Positions 18,232 through 26,045 of a DNA stretch of 64,000 nt are shown here, in pieces. The stretch's first letter is position 1; every line of letters starts with the position of its first letter. Position numbers and translations under genes: made by a program. The notes beneath the pieces were generated by a model. It had not been told where the DNA came from, ran no database searches, and was given only the letters and a program-made list of their open reading frames with translations. The DNA is from Chthonomonas sp. UBA2362 (GTDB taxonomy: Bacteria; Armatimonadota; Fimbriimonadia; Fimbriimonadales; Fimbriimonadaceae), in contig DDTO01000009.1 of the NCBI GenBank assembly GCA_002344135.1, positions 91,804 through 155,803 of the forward strand, written 5' to 3'.

Positions 18232-18811
18232 GTTCGATCACCATACCAATGGCCTTCGGATAAGCCTCGTGCTCCAACTCTGCGACCCGTGCTGCCAACG
18301 TATCCACGGTGTCGCCAGGCAGGACCGGGCAACGAAGCTGCAGCACGATCTCCCCTTCGTCGTATCGTTCGTCGACGAGGTGGACGGTGCAACCGCTTTC
18401 CAGGTCACCCGATTTCAAGACGGCATCATGGACATGGCGACCAAACATCCCCTTTCCACCAAACCGAGGCAACAGCGCAGGGTGAATGTTGAGAACACGT
18501 CGCGGAAAGCGCTCGAGCACTGCTGCCGGGACTAGGCGCAGAAAACCGGCGAGACAAATGAGGTCCCATTGGTCACGGTCTGCCATCTCCAGAACTCGGT
18601 CCGCGTAGTCTTGAGCCGAGGGATCCAAGACCGTGACGGGGAGACCCAATGCGGAGGCTGTGGCGAGGGCAGGCGCCGACTCGGCTGGGGCGACGACCCG
18701 CGCCACGACCGCCGGAATCGATCCGCGAGCGCAGGCCTCGGCAATGGCTTTCATGTTCGACCCCTTCGATCGCGGGCCGACGAAAATGGCAAGTCGGGCC
18801 GGAGAGTGCAC
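18221..18811 (-). CDS. purN: Phosphoribosylglycinamide formyltransferase
   Basis: PurN transfers a formyl group from 10-formyl-THF to GAR in purine synthesis. The 196 residues match the family. It has the N-terminal substrate loop (GSNMKAI), the catalytic Asn-His in NIHPALLP, the GKGMFGRHVH block and the catalytic Asp region VDERYDEGEIV. It is the first gene of a purN-plsC pair. Its upstream region (18,812-18,989) is unusually elaborate, with a -10 box, two CRP-type palindromes and a long leader hairpin, described separately. purD lies elsewhere in the window (45.6 kb), so the purine genes are scattered. Confidence 0.94.
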   Translation of the reverse strand: MHSPARLAIFVGPRSKGSNMKAIAEACARGSIPAVVARVVAPAESAPALATASALGLPVTVLDPSAQDYADRVLEMADRDQWDLICLAGFLRLVPAAVLERFPRRVLNIHPALLPRFGGKGMFGRHVHDAVLKSGDLESGCTVHLVDERYDEGEIVLQLRCPVLPGDTVDTLAARVAELEHEAYPKAIGMVIERGC

Positions 18812-18843
18812 GGGCTCGGGTTTTACCCCTTTAGATGAAGGGC

Positions 18844-18899
18844 GGGGGAGACGATCGGACCGGAGTGTGTTGGCGGACCGACCGGAGAGTGTCTCCCCC
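18844..18899 (-). promoter_or_regulatory. Long structured hairpin in the purN leader
   Basis: Positions 18844-18852 pair with 18891-18899 (9 bp, GGGGGAGAC/GTCTCCCCC), and 18853-18861 pair with 18875-18883 with one mismatch. The result is an approximately 18-bp arm with a 7-nt bulge and a 13-nt loop, inside the predicted 5' leader of purN. No T-tract follows, so it is not a classic terminator. It could control stability, translation or attenuation. Confidence 0.55.
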
Positions 18900-18920
18900 C
18901 TCGGAGTGCGTCACGGTTCC

Positions 18921-18926
18921 AGTATC
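18921..18926 (-). promoter_or_regulatory. Predicted purN -10 box (GATACT)
   Basis: GATACT on the minus strand has no good -35 hexamer 17 nt upstream. The predicted start of transcription near 18914 puts the centre of the proximal CRP-type palindrome at about -41, the arrangement of activator-dependent class II promoters. Confidence 0.45.
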
Positions 18927-18946
18927 CCTTGTCTAAATCGACCCGA

Positions 18947-18987
18947 CCGTGACGCCGGTCACAACTAAGCCGTGATCCAGGTCACAT
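18947..18987 (-). promoter_or_regulatory. Tandem CRP/FNR-family-like operators
   Basis: Two palindromes read TGTGA-N6-TCACGG on the minus strand, at 18947-18964 (spacer CCGGCG) and 18970-18987 (spacer CCTGGA). Their centres are 23 bp apart. Both match the classical CRP consensus TGTGA-N6-TCACA except at the last base. They sit at about -41 and -64 relative to the predicted purN start. No CRP-family gene is in the window. Confidence 0.55.
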
Positions 18988-18989
18988 AT

Positions 18990-20672
18990 CTACGTTTGCC
19001 TGTTGCGAAGATGCCCAGGAAGGTCGCCGACGATGATGGTCTGGCTCTCCTCGTCCCAAAAATAGTAGATACGCAGGCAGTTGAACGCGTCATGGTCGTT
19101 TCCCTTTGCGAGGTGCCGCTCCAGCTTGCGCTTCCTATCGGAGTGAGTGGGGAAGCGAACGTAGTATTCGTCGCCTTGCTCGCCCGCGCGCGTATCCGTG
19201 ATCGCGCCCCGGTCCTCGACCCTGATCGCGCCCAGGCGCTCGTCGAATCGTTGCTTGCCGCCAGGCAGTCCCGCAAGGTAATCCCTGCCCTCGTGGGCGA
19301 GGATCTTGAGGCATTCGGCGACGAGTTCCACGCTCTTGAATCGGGCGTCCTTGAGAGATCGTACGGCTCGTGGAAGCAGGGTAAGGCGTCCGGGAAACTC
19401 GCTGGCGCACCAGTCCTCGACTTCGGCGTAACCCGTCGGGTTCGGTCTTACTGCGGCGATGCCTCGTTCCTTGATCGTCGCCAGGTACTTCTCGTTGAGC
19501 GCAAGGAGGCTCGCCTTCTGGTTCCGTTCGGCCTCGAGTTCCTCTTCGGCGATCTCGAGGTCGACCCGCAAGGCTTCTGCCCTACCGGAAAGGACGTCGA
19601 GTTCGCGCCGCAGCGATTCGATTTCCTCGAGGGCCAGGGGCAAAAGCTCGGCGTTTGCCGCCGCCTCGCGTCGGTTCTCGATGTCCCTGCGGGCGATTTC
19701 GTCGAAGGAAAGGCCTTCAGAAAGCGGATGCCGATTGTCGCAAAGATCACGAACGCACTGTTCGACCAAGAATAGCCGTACCGCTTCTTCCCCGATTTTT
19801 CCGGCCCGTTGCCAGTCTCGGATTCGATCAGGCATCAAGAGCGGGTGCCGTCGCGGCTCGTCGTTCGTGAAGTCCAGGTCGGGCTTGTACGTTCGTACCG
19901 CTCCTCCGAAGACGCTCCATTCCTTGCCGATGAGTTCCCTCAGTTCGTAGGTCTGTTCGCGGCTCAGCGTCGCCGGCCATGCAATGCCGAGCAGTTGCTT
20001 GCCGAACTCGGTCTGGTCGAGCACATGGGTGAAAACCGCGGCCGGATCTTCTGCGGGTGTCAGGACGACGACCGAACGCCGCCGATCGGGATCTGCGAGC
20101 AGTCGAACGAGTTGAGCTGCGGTCAGTGAGGGAACCTTATCGGTGATCGGGAGAAGGCTCCTCAGCTTGAAGCTTCGAACGAGTCGCGGAATGAGTTCGG
20201 GCCGATCATATTGGACGTCGAACTCGACCCCTCGCCGGGTTGCGACGAACATCTGCATCCCCATCCGCACCGTGCCGGCGGTTTCGATCAGAACGACCTC
20301 GGCGGTCCACGTGCGGCCGGCGACCGCAGGGGAGTCTCCCCGATTGCGGTCGGCATAGCGCAGCCGACCCGCCCAGAACCCTTTCTCGATGCCGCCGATG
20401 GTCGTCAGCGTTTGAAGGCCCTGTTGGTCGACGAGGTCCGACCGTAACTCGTACATTGCATCGGTCAGGTATCCGGGCACTTTCTCGTCGAACCAAGCGA
20501 GCACCTCGCGCGCGGCCTCGGCCAGCAATCCCTTGACGCCACGCGCGCCCTGCTGGCGCTCGACCACGGCATCGAGAAGGTACGTGCGCCGAACCGCAGG
20601 GATATCCGAACCGCCGGGCGGAATCAGTCCGGACGGTCGGGCGCTCGTATTGTGGGGGGTATCGGACCTCAT
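18990..20672 (-). CDS. Large protein of unknown function with coiled coil and RelE-like C-terminus
   Basis: This 560-residue protein has no name I can give. Residues 1-300 form a globular region with an element I associate with an uncharacterised family (GKEWSVFGGAVRTYKPD followed by RRHPLL, near residues 254-280). Residues about 345-420 are a strong coiled coil (EEIESLRRELDVLSG and onwards). The last 70 residues resemble RelE/ParE-type toxin folds (LRIYYFWDEESQTIIVGDLPGHL pattern, starting near residue 532). It has no signal peptide or membrane segment, so it is probably cytoplasmic. It is an orphan between comF and purN, 48 nt after comF. The start at 20672 has no clear ribosome site. A defence or toxin role is inference from the C-terminus only. 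Confidence 0.7.
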   Translation of the reverse strand: MRSDTPHNTSARPSGLIPPGGSDIPAVRRTYLLDAVVERQQGARGVKGLLAEAAREVLAWFDEKVPGYLTDAMYELRSDLVDQQGLQTLTTIGGIEKGFWAGRLRYADRNRGDSPAVAGRTWTAEVVLIETAGTVRMGMQMFVATRRGVEFDVQYDRPELIPRLVRSFKLRSLLPITDKVPSLTAAQLVRLLADPDRRRSVVVLTPAEDPAAVFTHVLDQTEFGKQLLGIAWPATLSREQTYELRELIGKEWSVFGGAVRTYKPDLDFTNDEPRRHPLLMPDRIRDWQRAGKIGEEAVRLFLVEQCVRDLCDNRHPLSEGLSFDEIARRDIENRREAAANAELLPLALEEIESLRRELDVLSGRAEALRVDLEIAEEELEAERNQKASLLALNEKYLATIKERGIAAVRPNPTGYAEVEDWCASEFPGRLTLLPRAVRSLKDARFKSVELVAECLKILAHEGRDYLAGLPGGKQRFDERLGAIRVEDRGAITDTRAGEQGDEYYVRFPTHSDRKRKLERHLAKGNDHDAFNCLRIYYFWDEESQTIIVGDLPGHLRNRQT

Positions 20673-20720
20673 GTGTCAGCGATTCGGCGATTGCCGTCCA
20701 CTGACGAGGATACACCGCGG

Positions 20721-21410
20721 CTAAGGATCTAGGTGCCACTCGTGCGGCTCACCTTCACTTGCTTGGCCCCCGGTGGCATAGGCGAGGACCCCTACTCTGC
20801 TTGCTCCTGCTCTCAGCAGTTCACGGCCGCATTCGAAGGCGGTGAACCCGCTGGTCGTGACATCGTCGACCAGGAGCACCGCAAGACCCTCGACGGCGGG
20901 CTCCGCCGAGAATGCGCCGCGGACGTTCGTCCGACGGCGGTCGATGTCGAGCCCTGCTTGTGGCCTCGTGCGTCGGATCCGGCGGAGAAGGTCCGTTCGC
21001 ACATCGGCTTCGATCCTGGAGCAGAGAACTTCGGCCTGATTAAAGCCGCGCTCGATCCGGCGAAGGGGATGAATGGGGACCGGGACGACCACATCGCAGG
21101 GCGTGAGAGGAAGACGCGCGAACGCTGCCGCCATGTCCAGGGCCATCGGCTCGAAGAGAAACGGGTTTGGCAGATACTTGAGGTGGCGAACGGCAGCGGC
21201 GGCGCGGCCGTGGTACCGGAACGCAGCGGCTCGAAACAGGAGGGGGAGCCCCGATCCAAACCACTCGAAGCTAGGGTCGGCGGGCTCGAATTCGGCCCGG
21301 CAGGTCGGGCACAGGCCGGTCTCAGAGAGGAGGCCGCAGGTGCCGCAGCGCGTCGGATGGGCGATCTCGCCGATGAGCCGGACAGCCGTTTGGATGAAAC
21401 GGAGCTCCAC
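20721..21410 (-). CDS. ComF family phosphoribosyltransferase-like protein
   Basis: This is a 229-residue ComF/GntX-type protein, linked in other bacteria to DNA uptake or use of external DNA. It has an N-terminal four-cysteine zinc finger (CGTCGLL...LCPTC), the VPVPIHPLRRIERGFNQAE block and the PRPP-binding loop VLLVDDVTTSG near residue 185. The GTG start at 21410 lies one base after the stop of the TPR gene, and translation is probably coupled. The in-frame extension upstream overlaps the TPR gene and does not look genuine. No other competence genes are in the window. Confidence 0.88.
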   Translation of the reverse strand: MELRFIQTAVRLIGEIAHPTRCGTCGLLSETGLCPTCRAEFEPADPSFEWFGSGLPLLFRAAAFRYHGRAAAAVRHLKYLPNPFLFEPMALDMAAAFARLPLTPCDVVVPVPIHPLRRIERGFNQAEVLCSRIEADVRTDLLRRIRRTRPQAGLDIDRRRTNVRGAFSAEPAVEGLAVLLVDDVTTSGFTAFECGRELLRAGASRVGVLAYATGGQASEGEPHEWHLDP

Positions 21411-21411
21411 G

Positions 21412-21759
21412 TCAGGGGCAGAAGACGATCTGCTGCTTGGCCTTCTCGTGGGCAGGATTCTGACGGAGCAGTTCTTTGAACTCGGCGCAGGCCTCATCGG
21501 TCATCCCGAGCATCATCATCGTCATGGCGAGGTCGTAGCGCGCACTCTGGTGTCCAGGGTTCTTGTCGACAATGGCTTGAAGCGTCGCAAGGGAGCCATC
21601 GAAGTCACCTTCGAAGCCTTGGATGAGGCCGATTTGCCACTGTGCGTCCGTATGGGCGGGATTCGCCGCGAGCACCTCTTGGAGGAACTCCCTAGCCTGG
21701 CGATACTGCCCATTGCATCGAGCCTCAAATCCCCTCTGATACAACTCGTCGACATTCAT
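21412..21759 (-). CDS. Small tetratricopeptide-repeat protein
   Basis: This 115-residue protein is almost entirely TPR helices: a repeat beginning ELYQRGFEARCNGQYRQAREFLQ, one around the IGLIQGFEGDFDGSLATL segment, and one around the MMMLGMTDEACAEFKELL segment. TPR proteins act as protein-binding scaffolds; no partner can be read here. The start MNVDELYQRG at 21759 agrees with where the repeats begin; an ATG at 21798 is an alternative. It directly precedes comF with a 1-nt gap. Confidence 0.8.
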   Translation of the reverse strand: MNVDELYQRGFEARCNGQYRQAREFLQEVLAANPAHTDAQWQIGLIQGFEGDFDGSLATLQAIVDKNPGHQSARYDLAMTMMMLGMTDEACAEFKELLRQNPAHEKAKQQIVFCP

Positions 21760-21810
21760 CCGTAAAGGACCCTGCAAGCAGTCTGGAGAGTATAGCATAG
21801 GCGTTTTAAC

Positions 21811-22680
21811 CTAGCGCGCAACGGCCCCGCGCCCTGCCGCGCCGAGTTTCGGTGGCCGGAACAGCCAATACAGCACGGTACCGATCAGCGCCAGTGCCAC
21901 GATGATCGAGATCAGGAGAGCTCCGCTGCCGACGACTGGCGCAACCGCCGCGACCCCGACAAAGAGAAGGGCGATCAGAGCCCACCCGATGACGAGCTTG
22001 CCGATGAACGTGCCGCGCACGTCCATCTTCCGCGCTAGTTCGAGCAGGTAGGGCCCTTGGCAGCCGCCACAGGCGAGTAAGCCGGGCTCGTTCGAGTGAC
22101 CGCACCGGGGGCAAGCGACCGGTCGGAAAGCGTCGGGGTCGTTGAGAGTGCGCCGCCACTGCTTGGCTTCGAACTCCGCCCCCCGGAACACGTCTCGCAG
22201 CGAGCGATTCTGGACGTCGTCCTTGACGGTCGAAAGCGCCGCCAAGGTCGTCTCGACGATGGCTATCCCGTGTCCTGGAAGGCCGAGTCCGTAGACCACG
22301 CGAGCAATCTCGAACCGGACCGCGAAGTTGTCCGGACGCTCGGCGGCGGTGCGAAAAAGCTTGTCTAGCGAGTCGACGTCGATCTCGCGCAAAGCGAGGT
22401 TTTCGAGTTGCGTCTCGGCGAAGGGGAAGAAGGCCATTAGCCCGGCGAGGACGGCAAACGCGGCGATGCCGACCGCCATGCTTTTCGACCAGATCGTCAA
22501 AGCGAATATCCCTAGGAGGACGGCAAGTGCAACAATCCCCGGGATCGCTGTTAGCTCCCCCATCACCATCATCCCGATCACTTTCAGCACCGCGAATCCG
22601 ACGATGAGGATGGTCAGCAGCGTAACCATCAACGATACGCTCATCCCGACGAAGTCCGCAAGGAGGTCGACAATGACCAT
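21811..22680 (-). CDS. Integral membrane protein with a cytoplasmic zinc ribbon
   Basis: The 289 residues contain three predicted membrane helices in residues 8-90 (LMVTLLTILIVGFAVLKVIG, then two more). A soluble helical middle part (about 90-190) has TPR-like character. A zinc ribbon CPRCGHSNEPGLLACGGC lies near residue 190, and two more helices near residues 228-280 precede a basic tail. Function is unknown. The ATG at 22680 is preceded by a short divergent gap to the OsmC gene. Another long frame exists on the same strand here but is Arg-rich and incoherent, so I chose this one. Confidence 0.78.
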   Translation of the reverse strand: MVIVDLLADFVGMSVSLMVTLLTILIVGFAVLKVIGMMVMGELTAIPGIVALAVLLGIFALTIWSKSMAVGIAAFAVLAGLMAFFPFAETQLENLALREIDVDSLDKLFRTAAERPDNFAVRFEIARVVYGLGLPGHGIAIVETTLAALSTVKDDVQNRSLRDVFRGAEFEAKQWRRTLNDPDAFRPVACPRCGHSNEPGLLACGGCQGPYLLELARKMDVRGTFIGKLVIGWALIALLFVGVAAVAPVVGSGALLISIIVALALIGTVLYWLFRPPKLGAAGRGAVAR

Positions 22681-22718
22681 GCCCCATTATCCCCGTCTGG
22701 ATGGGTCAAACTGCACCC

Positions 22719-23174
22719 ATGGCGCAAACGCACGAGTATCCGGTCTCCGTGAACTGGCAAGGCGGCTACCTGGGAAGCGGCAAAGGGCGAGCCGCGCACA
22801 GTGGGCACGAGTTCCCGCTGGCGGTGCCTCCCGAGTTCAAGGGATCAGGACAGGGCACGAATCCGGAAGAACTGCTGACCGCCGCCATAGCGGGCTGCTA
22901 CTCGATTACCTTCGGCATCATCGCTGAGAATCGCAAGCTCCCGGTAGTCAAGATGGAGACCTCGGCGGTCGGCGAGGTGGAGCAGAACGGCGCGCAGTTC
23001 ACCTACAAGGCGATCGTGCTGAGACCGAAAATCACGCTCGCCGGTGACGCGAGCGATGATCAACTGACGATGGCGGAAGACATGGCTCACAAGGCCGACG
23101 CCTATTGCATCGTTACCAACGCCGTACGCGGGAAGGTCGAGATTCGGGTGGAGCCCGAGGTGATGCGGGAGTAG
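22719..23174 (+). CDS. OsmC/Ohr family peroxiredoxin-like protein
   Basis: A 151-residue protein of the OsmC family, thiol-dependent reductases of organic hydroperoxides. The two family cysteines are present, in AAIAGCYS near residue 62 and in DAYCIVTNAV near residue 130, along with the GTNPEELLTAAIAG motif typical of OsmC. I chose ATG 22719 (MAQTHEYPV); ATG 22701 is in frame and would add six residues. tpiA follows after 7 nt, so they are probably cotranscribed. Confidence 0.88.
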   Translation: MAQTHEYPVSVNWQGGYLGSGKGRAAHSGHEFPLAVPPEFKGSGQGTNPEELLTAAIAGCYSITFGIIAENRKLPVVKMETSAVGEVEQNGAQFTYKAIVLRPKITLAGDASDDQLTMAEDMAHKADAYCIVTNAVRGKVEIRVEPEVMRE

Positions 23175-23181
23175 GAAGCGA

Positions 23182-23982
23182 ATGAGCGAACGAACCAAGC
23201 TGGTTGCCGGGAACTGGAAGATGAACCTGACCGCTACCCAAGCGGCGGCCACCCTCGAGACGTTTGCCAAGGCGGTCTCTTCGCGTTCGGACGTCGACAT
23301 CGTCGTGTGTCCAAGCTACCTGGCGATCCCCAAGGTTCGAGAACTGCTGCGCAGTCGCCCGATCCACCTCGGGGCGCAGGACGTTTTTTGGGAGGACTCC
23401 GGGGCCTTCACCGGCAAGGTCAGTGCGGCGATGCTCGCTGACGCGGGCGTCGATTACTGCATCGTGGGCCACAGCGAAACGAGAGGGAGGTTCGGGAAGG
23501 TAGAAACGCCCGCTTCGACCCTCGGCTACTTCGCCGAGTCAGACGAGACGGTCAACCTCAAGATCGGACGGCTCCTCTACCATGGCATCAACCCCATTCT
23601 CTGCGTCGGCGAGACGCTCGCCGAGCGTGAACAGGGCGTAACCGATGCGGTGATCGAGGCCCAGATCCGAGCTGGGCTCGCCGGGTTCGATGCCAGTGAA
23701 CTCTACTTTTCGGCCATCGCTTACGAACCGGTTTGGGCCATCGGAACAGGGCAGACCTGCGAGCCGGCAGAGGCCTCACGCATTTGCGGGCTCATTCGGA
23801 ACAGTCTCGCTTCTCTGCTCGACGAAGACGTCGCCGACCAGGTTCGCATTCTGTATGGCGGGAGCGTCAAGGCCACCAATTCTGCCGATCTGTTTCACCA
23901 GCCGGACATCGACGGTGGCCTAATCGGCGGGGCGAGCCTCGATCCTCAGGAGTTCGCCCGGATCGTGATGAGTGCGGGGTAG
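23182..23982 (+). CDS. tpiA: Triose-phosphate isomerase
   Basis: TpiA interconverts dihydroxyacetone phosphate and glyceraldehyde 3-phosphate. All catalytic residues are visible: Asn-Lys in AGNWKMN near residue 10, His in IVGHSE near residue 95, and Glu in AYEPVWAIGTG near residue 180. Phosphate-binding YGGSVK and GGLIGGASL follow. After GHSE the usual RRxxFGE is replaced by TRGRFGKVETPASTLGYF, an extra loop of about 12 residues next to the active site. The 266 residues are slightly long for the family for this reason. The other glycolytic genes are not adjacent. Confidence 0.96.
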   Translation: MSERTKLVAGNWKMNLTATQAAATLETFAKAVSSRSDVDIVVCPSYLAIPKVRELLRSRPIHLGAQDVFWEDSGAFTGKVSAAMLADAGVDYCIVGHSETRGRFGKVETPASTLGYFAESDETVNLKIGRLLYHGINPILCVGETLAEREQGVTDAVIEAQIRAGLAGFDASELYFSAIAYEPVWAIGTGQTCEPAEASRICGLIRNSLASLLDEDVADQVRILYGGSVKATNSADLFHQPDIDGGLIGGASLDPQEFARIVMSAG

Positions 23983-24096
23983 CCCGCGGATTGTTCGTGC
24001 CGCTGGATGACGGCTGTGATCCGGGGGCGAGAGCCATCCCCCGGCTACCATTCCATCCCCGTTCGTGTGCTTGTGCCGCGAATCTTCAAACGAAAA

Positions 24097-24121
24097 CAGC
24101 CGATGGCAAAGCCATCGGCTG
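24097..24121 (-). terminator. Terminator of the PEP-CTERM gene
   Basis: A perfect 11-bp stem (CAGCCGATGGC/GCCATCGGCTG) has a 3-nt loop. On the minus strand it is followed by TTTTCGTTTG, 42 nt after the PEP-CTERM stop. It could also stop transcripts from tpiA on the plus strand, where a TTTTTT run lies slightly further away. A second hairpin at 24021-24044 (7 bp, CCGGGGG/CCCCCGG) lies closer to tpiA without a T-tract. Confidence 0.75.
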
Positions 24122-24162
24122 GATTCGAGTCTGTTTTTTCGGCGTCCTTCGACGTCCGGGTT

Positions 24163-24906
24163 TTAGGCCTTGCGGCGGCGGCGAGCAGCGAGCGCGCCGA
24201 GACCGGCGGCGAGAGCGAGCATGGTGCCCGGCTCAGGCGTGAGTCGGAGCTGGCTCTTGTCTCTCCAGGTGGAACCCGGTCGGTGAGCGGTCGCGCCGTT
24301 CAGCAGGGCAGAAGTTCCCGAGGAACCGCTACCGGCATCGTAGATGAAGATGTCATAGAACGCAGACTGTCCGATGAATCCATTCTCCTTGATGTGAATG
24401 GCGTAGAGAGCCCAAGATGCGCCCGGCGCGAGGACTTGGGTGGTACCCGGAGCCATGTCGATCGGGGTGTTGTGGCCCCAAGGACGAGGATCGGTCGCAC
24501 CACCGCCACTGGGATTTCGGCCACCGCGCATATCAGCGGCGAACGCGCCGGTGAACCACTGAACGTGGTGAGCCGCGCGTCGCTCGATGTTAGACGCAGA
24601 GTTCGGGTTACCCGGATCGAAAACCGTCACGCCCGGCGTCGCCGTCGGAACGGCGGCAGTACCGGCGCTCGTCGAGGTTCCGACACCGACCATGGCGACA
24701 CCCGAGTTGATCGTGATGGGCGCCGTGCTCTTATTCTCGACGCAGACGTCGTACCACTTGTCGCCGCCCGGTGTCAGGACGTCGGTCAGAAGGCGCGTGT
24801 TGTCTCCGCCGTAGTCAGAGAAATAGAAGTTGATGTTCTGCGCATTGGCAGCGACAGAAGCGATGGCGAGAACCGCGAACGCAGAACTTCGTAGCGAGAA
24901 TCTCAT
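24163..24906 (-). CDS. PEP-CTERM sorting domain protein
   Basis: A 247-residue exported protein. The N-terminal signal (AFAVLAIASVAANAQ) precedes a beta-rich body of about 200 residues of unknown fold. The C-terminus has the tripartite PEP-CTERM signal: TPEPGT, a hydrophobic helix (MLALAAGLGALAA) and the basic tail RRRRK. Such proteins are recognised by an exosortase (EpsH/XrtA type) and processed at the envelope; no exosortase is in the window. The start follows a GGAGGGG site by 7 nt, and a near-consensus promoter lies about 95 nt upstream, so strong expression is expected. It is a monocistronic unit. Confidence 0.9.
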   Translation of the reverse strand: MRFSLRSSAFAVLAIASVAANAQNINFYFSDYGGDNTRLLTDVLTPGGDKWYDVCVENKSTAPITINSGVAMVGVGTSTSAGTAAVPTATPGVTVFDPGNPNSASNIERRAAHHVQWFTGAFAADMRGGRNPSGGGATDPRPWGHNTPIDMAPGTTQVLAPGASWALYAIHIKENGFIGQSAFYDIFIYDAGSGSSGTSALLNGATAHRPGSTWRDKSQLRLTPEPGTMLALAAGLGALAARRRRKA

Positions 24907-25000
24907 GTATTTTCCCCTCCAATCAGGTTGTTTTATACGTAGTATGAGACCTGGCCTTCCCACCTTTCAGAACCGTACCAGACTCGAATCTACGAACGTC

Positions 25001-25029
25001 ATTATAGCGCAGGTCGTGCCATTTTGCAA
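25001..25029 (-). promoter_or_regulatory. Near-consensus sigma-70-type promoter of the PEP-CTERM gene
   Basis: On the minus strand TTGCAA, 17 nt and TATAAT occur in perfect spacing. The -10 is the exact consensus and the -35 matches four of six. Together with the strong ribosome site this is the best sigma-70-type promoter I noted in the window. Confidence 0.85.
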
Positions 25030-25148
25030 CGCGGCATCCCAATTTCGGGAAAAAAACGGGGGCGGCAGCGGCGCTTGAATTCGAAATCTCGGCTTCGAGC
25101 CTGGCTCAAACGGTGAAACCTAGTAATCTTCTCAGCAAGGATTCGAGG

Positions 25149-26045
25149 CTAGGCTAGGAAGCGCTCGAACCAAGTTTGGTTGGCACCCACCATGGCCGAG
25201 TGCCAATCGTGGCCCGCGTCGAGGGGCAAGAGTTCCTTGATCCCCGGAAGCGCTTGGTAAACAGCCTCGACCGCCTCGGGCCGGACGGCCGGATCCTTGA
25301 GTCCCAGCGACAGGTGCGTCGGCTTGGCGCATCGGGTCGCCTGGTTCATCGTGTCGAAGTAAGCCAGAGTGTGCCAGACCTTCTCCGGGCCGAGCGGCTC
25401 GGTCTCCATGAAGTCCACCACCTCCTTGAGCGGGTACCGATGGGCGTTGCGGCCCAGGGCGAACTTCATCGCACTAAGAAAAGGAAGGTCGGCGCAGACC
25501 GCCCGGACCAGTCCGCACCAGGCTCCAAGCCAGATCGCGAGGCCCCCGCCCTGGCTCAGCCCCATAGCCCCGATGCGGTCTTCGTCGACCTCGACTTGGG
25601 CCATCAGGACCCGCGTTGCGACCACGGAATCCTGAAACATCCGGCGGAACACCCACGTGGTCGGATCGCCGATCCCCTGAGCGAAGTAGCCGCGTGCCGG
25701 CTGGTACTTCTCCTGATGGAAGGCGTCGTGACCATGGAGGTTCAGGCTGAGGCTCGCGAATCCCGGTCGGGTGCCGTATTCGTTCGGCAAGAGGGACTCC
25801 CGGCCATAGGGCGGCAGCCATACGAAGCCGGGAAGTCGGCGGCCACCCTCCGGATAGGCAAGCCAGCCGTGAACGATCCTGCCGCCCATGCCTCTAAAGT
25901 CGATCGTCTCGACGACGAAGCCCTCGAGCTCGAAGTCGTTTCGGTTCGAGCGGCGGTAATCGAGGGGAATCGCTTCGGCTTCGGCGGTCGTCTCGAGCCA
26001 GAACTGTTCGAAGTCGTCGGGAAGATAAGGCTCGAACGGACTCAT
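25149..26045 (-). CDS. Acetylxylan esterase/cephalosporin-C deacetylase-like alpha/beta hydrolase
   Basis: This 298-residue protein resembles the AXE1 family, which removes acetyl groups from xylan oligomers and cephalosporins. The nucleophile elbow is GLSQGG near residue 180. Acid and base are probably the Asp in LKDPAV near residue 257 and the His in AGHDWH near residue 284. It has no signal peptide, so it should act in the cytoplasm. The start ATG overlaps the stop of the NIL-domain gene (ATGA at 26042-26045). It is the last gene of the permease-coaX-NIL-esterase operon. The link to coaX is not obvious. Confidence 0.85.
   Translation of the reverse strand: MSPFEPYLPDDFEQFWLETTAEAEAIPLDYRRSNRNDFELEGFVVETIDFRGMGGRIVHGWLAYPEGGRRLPGFVWLPPYGRESLLPNEYGTRPGFASLSLNLHGHDAFHQEKYQPARGYFAQGIGDPTTWVFRRMFQDSVVATRVLMAQVEVDEDRIGAMGLSQGGGLAIWLGAWCGLVRAVCADLPFLSAMKFALGRNAHRYPLKEVVDFMETEPLGPEKVWHTLAYFDTMNQATRCAKPTHLSLGLKDPAVRPEAVEAVYQALPGIKELLPLDAGHDWHSAMVGANQTWFERFLA

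Noticed and set aside
21806..22687. 293-residue alternative minus-strand frame over the zinc-ribbon membrane gene
   Set aside because: Arg-rich and without coherent helices, whereas the other frame has clear membrane segments and a CxxC zinc ribbon.
24021..24044. CCGGGGG/CCCCCGG hairpin as tpiA terminator
   Set aside because: No T-tract follows. The stronger hairpin at 24097-24121 is a better terminator, so this one is mentioned only in its entry.
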